In this document: positions 55,441 to 64,000 of the stretch, piece by piece | Position numbering within the stretch: the first letter of the stretch is position 1 | How the letters are laid out: each line of letters begins with the position of its first letter | Assembly (NCBI RefSeq): GCF_039710355.1 | Contig: NZ_JBDKWZ010000004.1 | Span: 310,001 to 374,000 of the forward strand | Source: Rapidithrix thailandica | GTDB taxonomy: Bacteria; Bacteroidota; Bacteroidia; Cytophagales; Flammeovirgaceae | DNA length: 64,000 nt | Direction: 5' to 3' | Translations under genes and position numbers: made by a program | The notes under the pieces: generated by a model | The model's input: only the letters and a program-made list of their open reading frames with translations | The model's database searches: none | What the model was told of the DNA's origin: nothing

Positions 55441-56409
55441 ATGAAACGAGTCATAGCCTTATTTTTTACGTTTTGCAAAGTCTTGTTTGCAAGCATATTG
55501 ATCAGCTTTTTTGGACACCGGGTGTTTGCTCAATCCAATACCGGGAAGGAACAAATCCTTCAGGCAAACGGAGTGAAATTATGTATCGAAACCTTTGGAG
55601 ATCCATCACATCCGGCCATTCTGTTAAATATGGGAGCAATGGCTTCCATGCTTTGGTGGCCGGCAGATTTTTGTCAACAGTTGGCAGAACGGGGGTATTT
55701 TGTCATTCGCTACGATAGCCGGGATGTGGGCCGCTCCCAGTCCTATACTCCGGGCGAGTCTTACTATACGATAATGGATTTGGTAGCGGATACTTATGCA
55801 ATACTGGATGCCTGCAAAGTGGAGAAGGCTCATTATGTAGGCATGTCCATGGGAGGGTACCTCAGTGAGATAGCCGCTTTGCAAACCCCGGAACGGGTCT
55901 TGAGTTTGACCTTAATTTCTACGACCTCTTATGGAGCCAGTGACCCGGGACTTACCTATATGAATGAAACTTTGAATCAATACTTTGCCAAAAGTGCAGA
56001 AGTGGATTGGTCGGATAAAGAGGCGGTGGTCCATTTTCGAATGGAAGGAGCCCGGCTGATGAATGGGAAAGGACGTACATTTCCTAAAAAAGAAGCCAGG
56101 ATTTTGGCCGAAATGGAATTTGACCGGGCCTCGAATATACAAAGCATGTTGAACCACGCATTGCTGACCGGTGGGGAAGAGTATTACGACCGGGCCAAAG
56201 ACATCACTCAACCGGTTTTGATCATTCATGGGTCGGATGATCCCGTATTACCTTTTGCCCATGCCATGTATTTGCATAAGGAAATCGAACACTCAAAATT
56301 ACTGTATTTGAAAGGAGCCGGGCATGAAATCCATCAAGCCGACTGGGCTGCTATGATAGACGGGATTTCCGGGCATATCGGAGAGACGGTTGCGAAAACA
56401 AAGGAGTAA
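55441..56409 (+). CDS. Secreted alpha/beta hydrolase
   Basis: A signal peptide (about 30 residues ending HRVFAQS) is followed by an alpha/beta-hydrolase fold. The oxyanion region is LLNMGAMASMLWWP, the active-site Asp candidate in VIRYDSRDVGRSQ forms the pre-core loop, and the nucleophile elbow is GMSMGGY. The acid is in IHGSDDPVLP and the histidine in GAGHEIHQADW. This family spans esterases, epoxide hydrolases and peptidases; the substrate is unknown. It follows the AraC regulator and precedes the amine oxidase. Confidence 0.92.
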   Translation: MKRVIALFFTFCKVLFASILISFFGHRVFAQSNTGKEQILQANGVKLCIETFGDPSHPAILLNMGAMASMLWWPADFCQQLAERGYFVIRYDSRDVGRSQSYTPGESYYTIMDLVADTYAILDACKVEKAHYVGMSMGGYLSEIAALQTPERVLSLTLISTTSYGASDPGLTYMNETLNQYFAKSAEVDWSDKEAVVHFRMEGARLMNGKGRTFPKKEARILAEMEFDRASNIQSMLNHALLTGGEEYYDRAKDITQPVLIIHGSDDPVLPFAHAMYLHKEIEHSKLLYLKGAGHEIHQADWAAMIDGISGHIGETVAKTKE

Positions 56410-56593
56410 AACAAGGAATGTGGCCGTATTCAAGCGAAGGAGTGTGATAAATGCCTTGAAACGTCACCGGATTTATTGAATTTAAGCTCTGAAAACTGCC
56501 GTATTTCAAAGGGTTTGTTTAGTTTTGGCCCAACTGGTGGGTAATATCATAATACGATATATTTTTCTTTGAAATCGCTTAAACTCTCTTTTT

Positions 56594-57883
56594 GTGAAGT
56601 CCCAAGAACGTAGCACTCAACACCAAGCTCCTGTGTTGATTATCGGAGCAGGCATTGCCGGATTGGCAGCGGCTTATGAATTGGAAAGAGCAGGCATCCG
56701 TACCCTGACTCTGGAAGCCGGTAGCAAAGTAGGCGGGCGGCTCCGTACCGACAGAAGTTTGGGTTTTGCCTTTGATGAAGGCGCCAGTTGGATCCACGGG
56801 CCGGAAGGCAATCCTGTTACGGAATTGGCCGGAGTAGCCGGAGCCAAGACTTTCCTGACGGACGATCAAAAGATGGCAGTGTATGACGCGAATGGCTCTC
56901 CGTATGCTGCGGATCACTTGGCGTCAGCAGAAGAAGAGTTTGAGTATGTCTTGAACCGGATCCGCAAAAAAGCCAAACCGGAGCAAAGTGTAAAAGAGGT
57001 TTTTGCTGAAGAGTTTCCGGAGTATGTGGACGACCGGCTTTGTCAGTATTTTTTATCGGCCGACCTGGAATTTGATACCGGAGGGGATATCGAACGGCTT
57101 TCAGGCAAGTACTTTTACGATGATGAGGAATTTAAAGGTAAAGACCTGATCATCACCAATGGATACGACCGGCTTGCAAATTACCTGGCCCAATCACTGG
57201 ATATTCGTTTGGAAGAGCGGGTAAAGGCTATTTATTATGCCGAAGAAGAGGTGCTTGTCATTACGGAGTCGACTACCTACCGGGCGGCTAAAGTGATTGT
57301 TGCGGTGCCTTTGGGAGTGCTGAAACAAAACGCGATTGAGTTTACACCGGCTCTCCCGGAAAAAAAACAAACTGCTATCCAAGCTTTGGAAATGGGCACG
57401 GTGAACAAATTTGTATTGGTATGGGAAAAAGCTTTTTGGGACCCTGCCGTGCAATACATTGGCTATACTCCGGAAGCCAAAGGCAAGTTTAACTTTTTTA
57501 TGAACATGCTTCCTTTTACGGGAGCAAATGCCCTGATGACCTTTGCTTTTGGTCAATACAGTATCACTACGGAACAGATGAAAGACGAGGACCTGGTCGA
57601 AGCGATTATGTCACATCTCCAAATGATTTATGGAAAGGACATCCCTCTTCCGGCCTCTTTTAAAAGGACGTGCTGGAATTCAGACACCAATACCTTTGGC
57701 TCGTATTCCTTTGCTACCAAGGGAATCAAAACCCGGGCCTTTGACTGGCTGGCCAGGGAAGTAGACGACAAACTCTTTTTTGCCGGAGAGCATACCTCCC
57801 GCGAGTACCGGGGCACCGTGCATGGGGCCTTACTATCCGGGGTAAGGGAAGCAGAGAAAATTTTGGAAGCGTTAGAAAGTTGA
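56594..57883 (+). CDS. FAD-dependent amine oxidase (monoamine/polyamine oxidase type)
   Basis: The 429-residue protein begins with the FAD-binding Rossmann motif LIIGAGIAGLAAAYELE and the flavin amine oxidase block GGRLRTDRSLGFAFDEGASW. It closes with FFAGEHTSREYRGTVHGALL, the C-terminal FAD contact. Members oxidise amines, including polyamines, to aldehydes with release of hydrogen peroxide. No signal peptide is present. The start is a GTG at 56594; no in-frame ATG lies close to the Rossmann motif. It ends 230 bp before the second sigma gene. Confidence 0.93.
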   Translation: MKSQERSTQHQAPVLIIGAGIAGLAAAYELERAGIRTLTLEAGSKVGGRLRTDRSLGFAFDEGASWIHGPEGNPVTELAGVAGAKTFLTDDQKMAVYDANGSPYAADHLASAEEEFEYVLNRIRKKAKPEQSVKEVFAEEFPEYVDDRLCQYFLSADLEFDTGGDIERLSGKYFYDDEEFKGKDLIITNGYDRLANYLAQSLDIRLEERVKAIYYAEEEVLVITESTTYRAAKVIVAVPLGVLKQNAIEFTPALPEKKQTAIQALEMGTVNKFVLVWEKAFWDPAVQYIGYTPEAKGKFNFFMNMLPFTGANALMTFAFGQYSITTEQMKDEDLVEAIMSHLQMIYGKDIPLPASFKRTCWNSDTNTFGSYSFATKGIKTRAFDWLAREVDDKLFFAGEHTSREYRGTVHGALLSGVREAEKILEALES

Positions 57884-58113
57884 AGACCATCGGCTGAATC
57901 AAAACGAATAGGGTTTGAGCCTTTTCGACTGTTCTATTTTACCTGATATCAGGTGGTGAATAAAAGCGGTAATGCGCGGTGTCTTCTTCTAGACCCGGAA
58001 AATGTCCCACTCTTAACCGTACATGCTTACTTTTCAAACTTTTCCCTTTAAATAATACAACCCAACAATAAAATTTATATATTCCAAATTCATTGCAATT
58101 TGAATAGGTAAAT

Positions 58114-58767
58114 ATGAATCAGTCAATGAGGAAAAATACCATAATGCTATGGGATGAATTACGGAAAGGAAACCGCCAGGCATTGGTAGCGCTGTATGAG
58201 TTGTTTTATCAGGACTTATTCCATTACGGCTTACGTATTTCCCTGGACCGGGAAATTGCCAAAGATTGTATTCAGGAAATGTTCACTCAATTGTGGAAAA
58301 CCCATCAACAATTAAATCCGGTTCTTCATGTCAAAGCGTATTTGTTGAAATATCTCAACCACCTGGTCTTGGGCGCATTAAAAAAAAGCTATCGCAAACG
58401 GGGGCTGGAAGAATTACTCACACCACAACTGGAATTAGTGGCGAATCATGAGGAATATTTGATTCATTCACAAAGTATCCATGAACAACAACAAAGCCTT
58501 GCCAAGGCCTTGGATAAGCTTCCCGAACGGCAAAAAGAAATTATCCGTTTGCGGTTTTTTGAAGGATATGATTACGAAGAAATTTCTCAAATTACCTCTC
58601 TACAGTACAAAACTGTCTACAATACTTCTCATGAAGCCATCAAAAAGCTTCGTAAATTAATGGGGGTAAGCTCGCTTTCCCTTATACTCCTATTGGCTGC
58701 CACACATTCTCATGCGGTCCAACTCCGTCAAGTATGCGGAAAACAGGAACAGTTTGAGAGAGGGTAA
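58114..58767 (+). CDS. ECF-type RNA polymerase sigma factor, uptake locus 2
   Basis: Region 2 (QALVALYELFYQDLFHYGLR, DCIQEMFTQLWKTHQQL) and region 4 (LPERQKEIIRLRFFEGYDYEE, ISQITSLQYKTVYNTSHEAI) identify an ECF sigma factor. It is followed by FecR, SusC and SusD genes, as in locus 1. The protein ends with a hydrophobic stretch (VSSLSLILLLAATHSHAVQL), shorter than that of the sigma factor of locus 1. Confidence 0.92.
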   Translation: MNQSMRKNTIMLWDELRKGNRQALVALYELFYQDLFHYGLRISLDREIAKDCIQEMFTQLWKTHQQLNPVLHVKAYLLKYLNHLVLGALKKSYRKRGLEELLTPQLELVANHEEYLIHSQSIHEQQQSLAKALDKLPERQKEIIRLRFFEGYDYEEISQITSLQYKTVYNTSHEAIKKLRKLMGVSSLSLILLLAATHSHAVQLRQVCGKQEQFERG

Positions 58768-58854
58768 CCCCATCATTAAATTTTTTAAAAAAAAACGTAT
58801 CCAGACCGGGAAATCCTTTTGCCAAAGAACACTTTATAATAAAAGCAAAAGGAA

Positions 58855-59895
58855 ATGAACCCCAATAAGGGAGATTATACGGTAGATGATCTTATCAATG
58901 AGCCTTCCTTTCAGGCGTATGCTTACCGGAAAGATCCGGAAAATATTCGCTTATGGAATACTTGGCTACAGCGACACCCTGAGAAGGCCCCCAGTGTGGA
59001 AGAGGCTTTGTTTATTCTCCGGGAATTTTATTCAATAGCCCATCCCCTTACGGAAAAAGAGTATGAGGAAGAGTTGCTTCAGGTTAAAAAAAGACTTTCG
59101 CTTTCAAAGTCTTCGGTAACCCCTTTGAAAAGTTATGCAAGTCAGCGGCAAGCTGCTTCGGCTTGGAAGTGGGTAGCTTCCGTGAGTTTCCTACTACTTG
59201 CTTTAACTGGCCTGCATTTATGGTATCAGGTACATTTTCAGGAGACCCTGGAAAATACGCTTTGGGCGGAACGTACCGTGCCAAAAGGACAAAAGGTCAA
59301 TCTTACCCTCTCTGATGGAACCTATGTAAAACTGAATGCCGGGAGTACCTTAAAATTTCCCAAAGTGTTTAGCGAAGAGACCCGGGAAGTGTTTTTAGAA
59401 GGAGAGGGGTATTTTGAAGTCAGCAAAGACAGTTTGCACCCTTTTGTCATCCGTACCGGAAACTTGAGCACCCGGGTGCTGGGGACATCCTTTATCGTTC
59501 GGGCTTACCCGCAAGCACCTATTATTGAAGTAGCCGTACAATCGGGACAAGTACAAGTGGAGGAGAAGCGGCAGAGTCAGATGGTATTGACCCCACAAGA
59601 GCGGGTGGTTTATTCTAAAGAAGACGGAAAACTGGATAAAAGCGGTTTTAACCCCTTGAAATATTTTGGTTGGAAGGACGGAATTATCTATTTCGAAGAA
59701 GCTACCTTATTGGAAATATTTGAACAATTGGAACAGTGGTATGGAGTGAGCTTTGAAATCAATGCGATTATCTCCGACCAAGAAACCTATAAGGGAAGTT
59801 TCCAACATGAAAGCCTCCGGAATGTACTAAGCGCAATCCAATACAAAGTCAACTTTCAATTTAAAATCTCAACAGATAAAGTCATTGTTTACTAA
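58855..59895 (+). CDS. FecR-type anti-sigma factor, uptake locus 2
   Basis: The 346-residue protein mirrors that of locus 1. A cytoplasmic N-terminal domain is followed by one membrane helix (WKWVASVSFLLLALTGLHLW) and a periplasmic FecR domain (RTVPKGQKVNLTLSDGTYVK, LNAGSTLKFPKVFSEETREV, FLEGEGYFEVSKD, STRVLGTSFIVRAYPQAP). The domain ends with a DUF4974 part (EIFEQLEQWYGVSFEINA). It lies 88 bp after its sigma gene, and a terminator-like hairpin at 59954 separates it from susC. Confidence 0.93.
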   Translation: MNPNKGDYTVDDLINEPSFQAYAYRKDPENIRLWNTWLQRHPEKAPSVEEALFILREFYSIAHPLTEKEYEEELLQVKKRLSLSKSSVTPLKSYASQRQAASAWKWVASVSFLLLALTGLHLWYQVHFQETLENTLWAERTVPKGQKVNLTLSDGTYVKLNAGSTLKFPKVFSEETREVFLEGEGYFEVSKDSLHPFVIRTGNLSTRVLGTSFIVRAYPQAPIIEVAVQSGQVQVEEKRQSQMVLTPQERVVYSKEDGKLDKSGFNPLKYFGWKDGIIYFEEATLLEIFEQLEQWYGVSFEINAIISDQETYKGSFQHESLRNVLSAIQYKVNFQFKISTDKVIVY

Positions 59896-59953
59896 ACTTC
59901 CATGCGTATGACAGCATAAAATACTTTGCCTTTACACTAAGCTCTTTCATGGG

Positions 59954-59991
59954 AAAGGCCAGTGTTATTTCACTGACCTTTGCGTTTTTTT
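59954..59991 (+). terminator. Terminator-like hairpin between FecR and SusC, locus 2
   Basis: AAAGGCCAGTG (59954-59964) pairs with CACTGACCTTT (59971-59981) with one mismatch, followed by GCG and seven T residues. It suggests that the sigma-FecR unit ends here and that susC has its own promoter. It also shows that the open frame reaching back to 59949 is not translated; the SusC start is at 60084. Confidence 0.75.
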
Positions 59992-60083
59992 CCTCTTGTC
60001 AACTTGAAGTTTGGCGGCTGACAAGCGACATGAGGACTGGGATTCTATTGCTAAAATCTTATCAACAAAACCCGATCAAAAGT

Positions 60084-63000
60084 ATGAAATGGAAATTTAT
60101 TCGACAACTAATATTTATGACAAAGCTGCTCCTGTATGGAACACTCCTTCAGTGTTTATGTTTTAGTCTGATCTTTGCCGATGCAGGTAAGGCACAAAGC
60201 ATTAGTGAAATTCAACTTAGGCTGAAGTTAAAGGATGTCACGGTAGAAGAGGCTCTTTCTTCCATTGAAAAGAAGACAGACTTTCGTTTTTTATACAGCC
60301 CTAATTCTTTGAAAAACGGTACAAAGCTGACCTTCCCTTCAGAAGTACACACACTTAAAGACGTTTTGACTTTTATCGCGGTTGCTTCCAACCTGAAGTT
60401 CAAGCGGATCAACAACACCATTGTTGTGGACGAAAACAAGGCTCACGATCCGTATCCCCAAAATGTGTTGGAAGGGATGGGTGAGCTGATCGTCAAGGGA
60501 AAAGTCATTGCCAGTGAGGACAAACAGCCTTTGCCGGGAGTGAACATTATGATCAAGGGAACGACCCGGGGGGCTACTACGGATATCAATGGAGAATTTT
60601 CCATTTTAGTGGATGAACAGGCAATCCTTTTGTTTAGCATTGTCGGCTATCAAAGCAAAAGTGTGGAAGTGGGAAACCGGACTCAGTTGGAGGTAGTCTT
60701 GGAAGAAGATATTTCCGAACTGGAAGAGATAGTGGTGGTGGGTTTTGGGACGCAAAAGAAGAAAAGTGTGGTAGGAGCTTTACAAAGTGTAACTCCCTCG
60801 GAGTTAAAAATCCCTTCGAGTAATTTGACTACAGCGCTTTCGGGCCGGGTAGCTGGCTTGATTTCTTATCAACGGAGTGGAGAACCCGGCTCGGATAATG
60901 CCCAGTTTTTTGTGCGGGGAGTAACGACTTTCGGCTTGAAAAAAAGCCCTTTGATCTTAATTGACGGGGTAGAGCTTTCAGCAGATGACCTGGCTCGTCT
61001 GCAACCGGACGATATCGAAAGTTTTTCCATTTTGAAGGATGCCACCACCACAGCTATTTATGGGGCCAGAGGAGCCAATGGGATTATTTTGGTGACTACG
61101 AAAGAAGGGGTAGAAGGAAGGGCCCGTGTGTCTGCCCGTTTGGAGAATTCCTTTTCAAGTTCCCTGAGGGATGTGGAACTGGCCGATCCCGTGACATATA
61201 TGCGCCTGCATAACGAGGCTGTCCGAACACGGGATCCTATCGAGTCCTTGCCTTATTCCGAACGTAAAATTGCCAATACCCTCAATGGAGAAAACCCGGT
61301 GATCTACCCGGCCACCGATTGGCAATCCGAGCTGTTCAAAGATTGGACGACTACGCAGAGGGCCAATGTCAATGTCAATGGGGGAGGCAAGGTAGTTAGG
61401 TATTACCTGGCGACATCTTTCAGTCAAGACAATGGCATCCTGAAAATTGACAAACGCAATGATTTCAACAGTAATATCGACTTGAAGCGGATCTCGGTGC
61501 GCTCAAATGTCAACATAGATTTAACCCGTTCTACCGAATTGGTTATTCGCTTTAACGGAACATATGATGACTACCGTGGGCCCATTGACGGGGCCAGCGA
61601 TCTTTACAAAAAAGTGGTACGGACCAACCCTGTATTGTACCCTAAATATTATGAGCCGGATGCCTCCACCCAATTCAAAAAACATATACTTTTTGGCAAT
61701 TACGGGGGCGGCAGTGGCAGCTCCCTTTCCCTGAATCCTTATGCTGATTTGCTCAAAGGATACCGCGATTATAGCCGGACCTTACTATTATCTCAGTTAG
61801 AGCTTAAACAAGACTTAAGGGGAATTCTGAAGGGGCTTTCGGCTCATTTGATGATCAATACCAACCGGAATTCATTTTTTGATATTCGAAGGCTGTATGA
61901 ACCGTTTTATTATACGGCTATCTATAACCGGGAAAAAGATACCTATAAGCTGGAGGCCTTAAACGAGGAAGCAGGGAGAGAAAACCTGGACTATTCCGAA
62001 GGGCCTACTCAAGTGAAAACATCTTTTTATTTACAAGGCTCTTTGAACTACAAGCAGACTTTTAGCAAAAAACATGAAGTGAGTGCTTTATTGGTATTGA
62101 TTCAAAGCTCTTCCTTGAGCAACAATGCCGGGAGTCTTCAAAAGTCTTTACCTTACCGGAATATGGGCTTGTCCGGACGGCTTACTTACGGATTCAACTC
62201 CAGGTATTTTGCGGAGTTTAACTTTGGGTATAACGGTTCGGAAAAATTTGCGAAAAATAACCGTTTTGGCTTTTTTCCTTCTGCAGGTGTTGGTTGGACG
62301 GTGTCGGAAGAACCCTTTTTCTCTTCCTTAAAACCACTTATTTCTCATTTAAAATTGCGGGCCAGTTACGGCCTGGTAGGGAATGATGCCATTGGCTCGG
62401 CCGATGACCGTTTCTTTTATCTCTCACAAGTTGATTTGAGTAATGAGGAAAGGGGTTCCACTTTTGGAACGCTCTTAAACTATTACCGTTCGGGAGTAAG
62501 TATCGACCGGTATGAGAATGATCGGATTTCCTGGGAGACCGCTACGAAATTTAACCTAGGCTTTGAGCTGAATTTGTTTGATGACAAAATCGTCATCCTG
62601 GCAGATGCATTTCAAGAACAACGCAATCATATTTTGATGAACCGCTCCTATATTCCGCCCAGTATGGGCCTGGAGGCGGCCGTCAGGGCGAATGTTGGGA
62701 AAGCAGAAAGTCATGGCTTCGATTTTTCGATTGATTATAATGAAAGTTTTAGCAATTCCTTCTGGCTGACTGGCAGGGTCAATTTTACCTATGCAGTCGG
62801 AAAATTCAAATTTTATGAAGAGCCGGATTACAGCAAAACGACCCCTTGGAGGTCGCATCATGGACAAGCCATCAACCAACAATGGGGATATATAGCTGAA
62901 CGCTTGTTTGTGGATGAAGCGGAAGTGTTGAATTCCCCCACTCAGTTTGGAGAGTATGGAGCAGGGGATATCAAATACAAAGATCTTAATAATGACGGCA

Positions 63001-63545
63001 TCGTTGACTTCAGGGATGAAGTGCCCATAGGGCATCCTACCACCCCGGAAATAGTGTATGGCTTTGGGTTTTCTGCCGGGTACAAAAACTTCGACTTCTC
63101 GGCATTTTTCCAAGGGTCGGCAAGGGTGTCATTTTGGATTGATCCTTGGGCCACGGCCCCGTTTATCAACACAAATACCCAAGGAAAATCAGGCAATAAT
63201 GCTTTGCTCAAAGTGTATGCAGACAACCATTGGTCCGAAGAAAATCAGGATGTCTTTGCTTTGTGGCCCCGGCTATCTCCCCGTTCCGTGGAGAACAACA
63301 ACAAACAGAGTACTTGGTTTATGCGGGACGGAAGCTTTCTGCGCTTGAAGCAACTGGAAGTGGGTTATTCTTTTCCAGGGATATTGACCGGTAAACTCAA
63401 AATTCAAAAATTGCGGGCTTACCTCAGTGGTACCAACCTGCTAACCCTTAGTAAATTCAAACTATGGGACCCCGAAATGGCTGGTAACGGTCTGGCGTAT
63501 CCCATCCAAAGAGTGATCAATATAGGCTTGCAGGTTTCTTTTTAA
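60084..63545 (+). CDS. SusC/RagA-type TonB-dependent outer-membrane transporter, locus 2
   Basis: The 1153-residue protein starts MKWKFIRQLIFMTKLLLYGT and has a signal peptide ending GKAQS. An STN domain follows (IQLRLKLKDVTVEEALSSIE), then a carboxypeptidase-regulatory-like domain (VKGKVIASEDKQPLPGVNIM), the signature IVVVGFGTQKKKSVVGA, a plug (TALSGRVAGLISYQ, ATTTAIYGARGANGIILV) and a barrel ending in NIGLQVSF. The STN domain implies signalling to the FecR of the same locus. It differs widely from the SusC of locus 1, so the two loci handle different substrates; the substrate is not identifiable. Confidence 0.95.
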   Translation: MKWKFIRQLIFMTKLLLYGTLLQCLCFSLIFADAGKAQSISEIQLRLKLKDVTVEEALSSIEKKTDFRFLYSPNSLKNGTKLTFPSEVHTLKDVLTFIAVASNLKFKRINNTIVVDENKAHDPYPQNVLEGMGELIVKGKVIASEDKQPLPGVNIMIKGTTRGATTDINGEFSILVDEQAILLFSIVGYQSKSVEVGNRTQLEVVLEEDISELEEIVVVGFGTQKKKSVVGALQSVTPSELKIPSSNLTTALSGRVAGLISYQRSGEPGSDNAQFFVRGVTTFGLKKSPLILIDGVELSADDLARLQPDDIESFSILKDATTTAIYGARGANGIILVTTKEGVEGRARVSARLENSFSSSLRDVELADPVTYMRLHNEAVRTRDPIESLPYSERKIANTLNGENPVIYPATDWQSELFKDWTTTQRANVNVNGGGKVVRYYLATSFSQDNGILKIDKRNDFNSNIDLKRISVRSNVNIDLTRSTELVIRFNGTYDDYRGPIDGASDLYKKVVRTNPVLYPKYYEPDASTQFKKHILFGNYGGGSGSSLSLNPYADLLKGYRDYSRTLLLSQLELKQDLRGILKGLSAHLMINTNRNSFFDIRRLYEPFYYTAIYNREKDTYKLEALNEEAGRENLDYSEGPTQVKTSFYLQGSLNYKQTFSKKHEVSALLVLIQSSSLSNNAGSLQKSLPYRNMGLSGRLTYGFNSRYFAEFNFGYNGSEKFAKNNRFGFFPSAGVGWTVSEEPFFSSLKPLISHLKLRASYGLVGNDAIGSADDRFFYLSQVDLSNEERGSTFGTLLNYYRSGVSIDRYENDRISWETATKFNLGFELNLFDDKIVILADAFQEQRNHILMNRSYIPPSMGLEAAVRANVGKAESHGFDFSIDYNESFSNSFWLTGRVNFTYAVGKFKFYEEPDYSKTTPWRSHHGQAINQQWGYIAERLFVDEAEVLNSPTQFGEYGAGDIKYKDLNNDGIVDFRDEVPIGHPTTPEIVYGFGFSAGYKNFDFSAFFQGSARVSFWIDPWATAPFINTNTQGKSGNNALLKVYADNHWSEENQDVFALWPRLSPRSVENNNKQSTWFMRDGSFLRLKQLEVGYSFPGILTGKLKIQKLRAYLSGTNLLTLSKFKLWDPEMAGNGLAYPIQRVINIGLQVSF

Positions 63546-63595
63546 AAAAGCCATATTGAGAAAATAACTATCAGTCTGAACAATTAGTAAATACA

Positions 63596-64000
63596 ATGAA
63601 AAAAATGAAAAACCTCTGCTTTTTTATATGGCTGCTTTGTGGAACGTCCTGCCAGAACTATCTGGATGTCGTGCCCGATAATGTAGCCACCATCGACCAT
63701 GCTTTTTCAGACAGGGTGCAGGCCCGCAAGTATTTGTTTACGTGTTATTCCTTTTTACCGGGTTTTGCCAGTTTGTATCAAAATCCGGCTTTCTTGGGAG
63801 GCGATGAATTTTGGGTGAACGGTGAGCAGTTTCGTAGGCGCTTTTCTTCGGTACAAAGCATTGCACAGGGGGTGCAAAATGCCAACGAGCCTTATATGAA
63901 TTATTACGAAGGGAGTAACGGGGCTTCTTCAAATTTGTATCGGGGAATTCGCGTGTGCAATACCTTTATAGAAAGAATTGACGAAGTGGAAGATATAGAG
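63596..64000 (+). CDS. SusD/RagB-family lipoprotein, locus 2 (truncated by window end)
   Basis: The open frame begins 50 bp after susC with MKKMKNLCFFIWLLCGTSCQ, a lipoprotein signal with Cys at residue 19. It continues NYLDVVPDNVATIDHAFSDR, YLFTCYSFLPGFASLYQNP and SNLYRGIRVCNTFIERIDEV, as in the N-terminal part of RagB/SusD proteins of the starch-type branch. It runs without stop to the last base, so about 400 residues are missing. It is the substrate-binding lid partner of the preceding SusC. Confidence 0.9.
   Translation, partial: MKKMKNLCFFIWLLCGTSCQNYLDVVPDNVATIDHAFSDRVQARKYLFTCYSFLPGFASLYQNPAFLGGDEFWVNGEQFRRRFSSVQSIAQGVQNANEPYMNYYEGSNGASSNLYRGIRVCNTFIERIDEVEDIE

Noticed and set aside
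59949..60083. Upstream extension of SusC in locus 2 by 45 codons.
   Set aside because: It contains a terminator-like hairpin with a U-run and lacks a signal-peptide pattern; the ATG at 60084 starts a normal SusC.

Overview
This window looks like a chromosomal segment of a Bacteroidota bacterium, probably of the Cytophagales type. The evidence is a secreted FG-GAP protein with a type IX secretion (T9SS) C-terminal sorting domain, two ECF sigma / FecR / SusC / SusD nutrient-uptake loci, a Bacteroidota-style promoter (TTTG, 20 nt, TANNTTTG), BT_3928-, DUF1599- and YebC-family housekeeping genes, and little use of Shine-Dalgarno sites. No rRNA or tRNA gene was seen. The genus cannot be fixed from this alone.

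Layout. Positions 1-28,261 are mostly housekeeping: a T9SS cargo protein; metH under an unlisted SAM-I riboswitch with its own promoter; a flavin reductase-like protein; an LptF/LptG-type permease; a three-gene TolQ/TolR-like operon; a YyaL/SSP411-type protein; lysA; yebC; nadE; a leucine-rich-repeat protein; folP and cdaA (c-di-AMP synthesis); a DUF1599 protein; a DoxX/MauE-like membrane protein; and a lone DppB-like permease.

Positions 28,464-43,748 hold a complete type I (I-B-like) CRISPR-Cas locus in an unusual order: cas6, a second cas6, a Cas5-like gene, cas3, a Cas8-like gene, cas7, a REP-associated tyrosine transposase (RAYT), cas4, cas1, a four-helix-bundle (23S-IVP/Avd-like) gene, cas2, a leader, and an array of 80 repeats with 79 spacers. 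Five copies of one palindromic repeat family (REP-like hairpins) sit in the gaps between cas genes and inside the RAYT gene. Together these suggest that the operon was colonised by a RAYT/REP system and by a four-helix-bundle cassette. The array contains a tandem duplication of two units, another duplicated spacer, two spacers that overlap by 24 nt and so reconstruct 46 nt of an invader, and a truncated last repeat.

Positions 43,824-64,000 hold a beta-helix-like hypothetical protein and two cell-surface-signalling uptake loci. In each, the outer-membrane SusC protein carries an N-terminal STN domain that would signal to the FecR anti-sigma factor, which controls the ECF sigma factor for susCD. 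Between them lie stress or catabolic genes: GNAT acetyltransferase, Crp/Fnr regulator, secreted cupin, AraC regulator, secreted alpha/beta hydrolase and a flavin amine oxidase. The second SusD runs off the window end.

The most noteworthy structures are the REP/RAYT-invaded cas operon with two Cas6 proteins, the SAM-I riboswitch, and the TolQ-TolR-TolR-prime operon.
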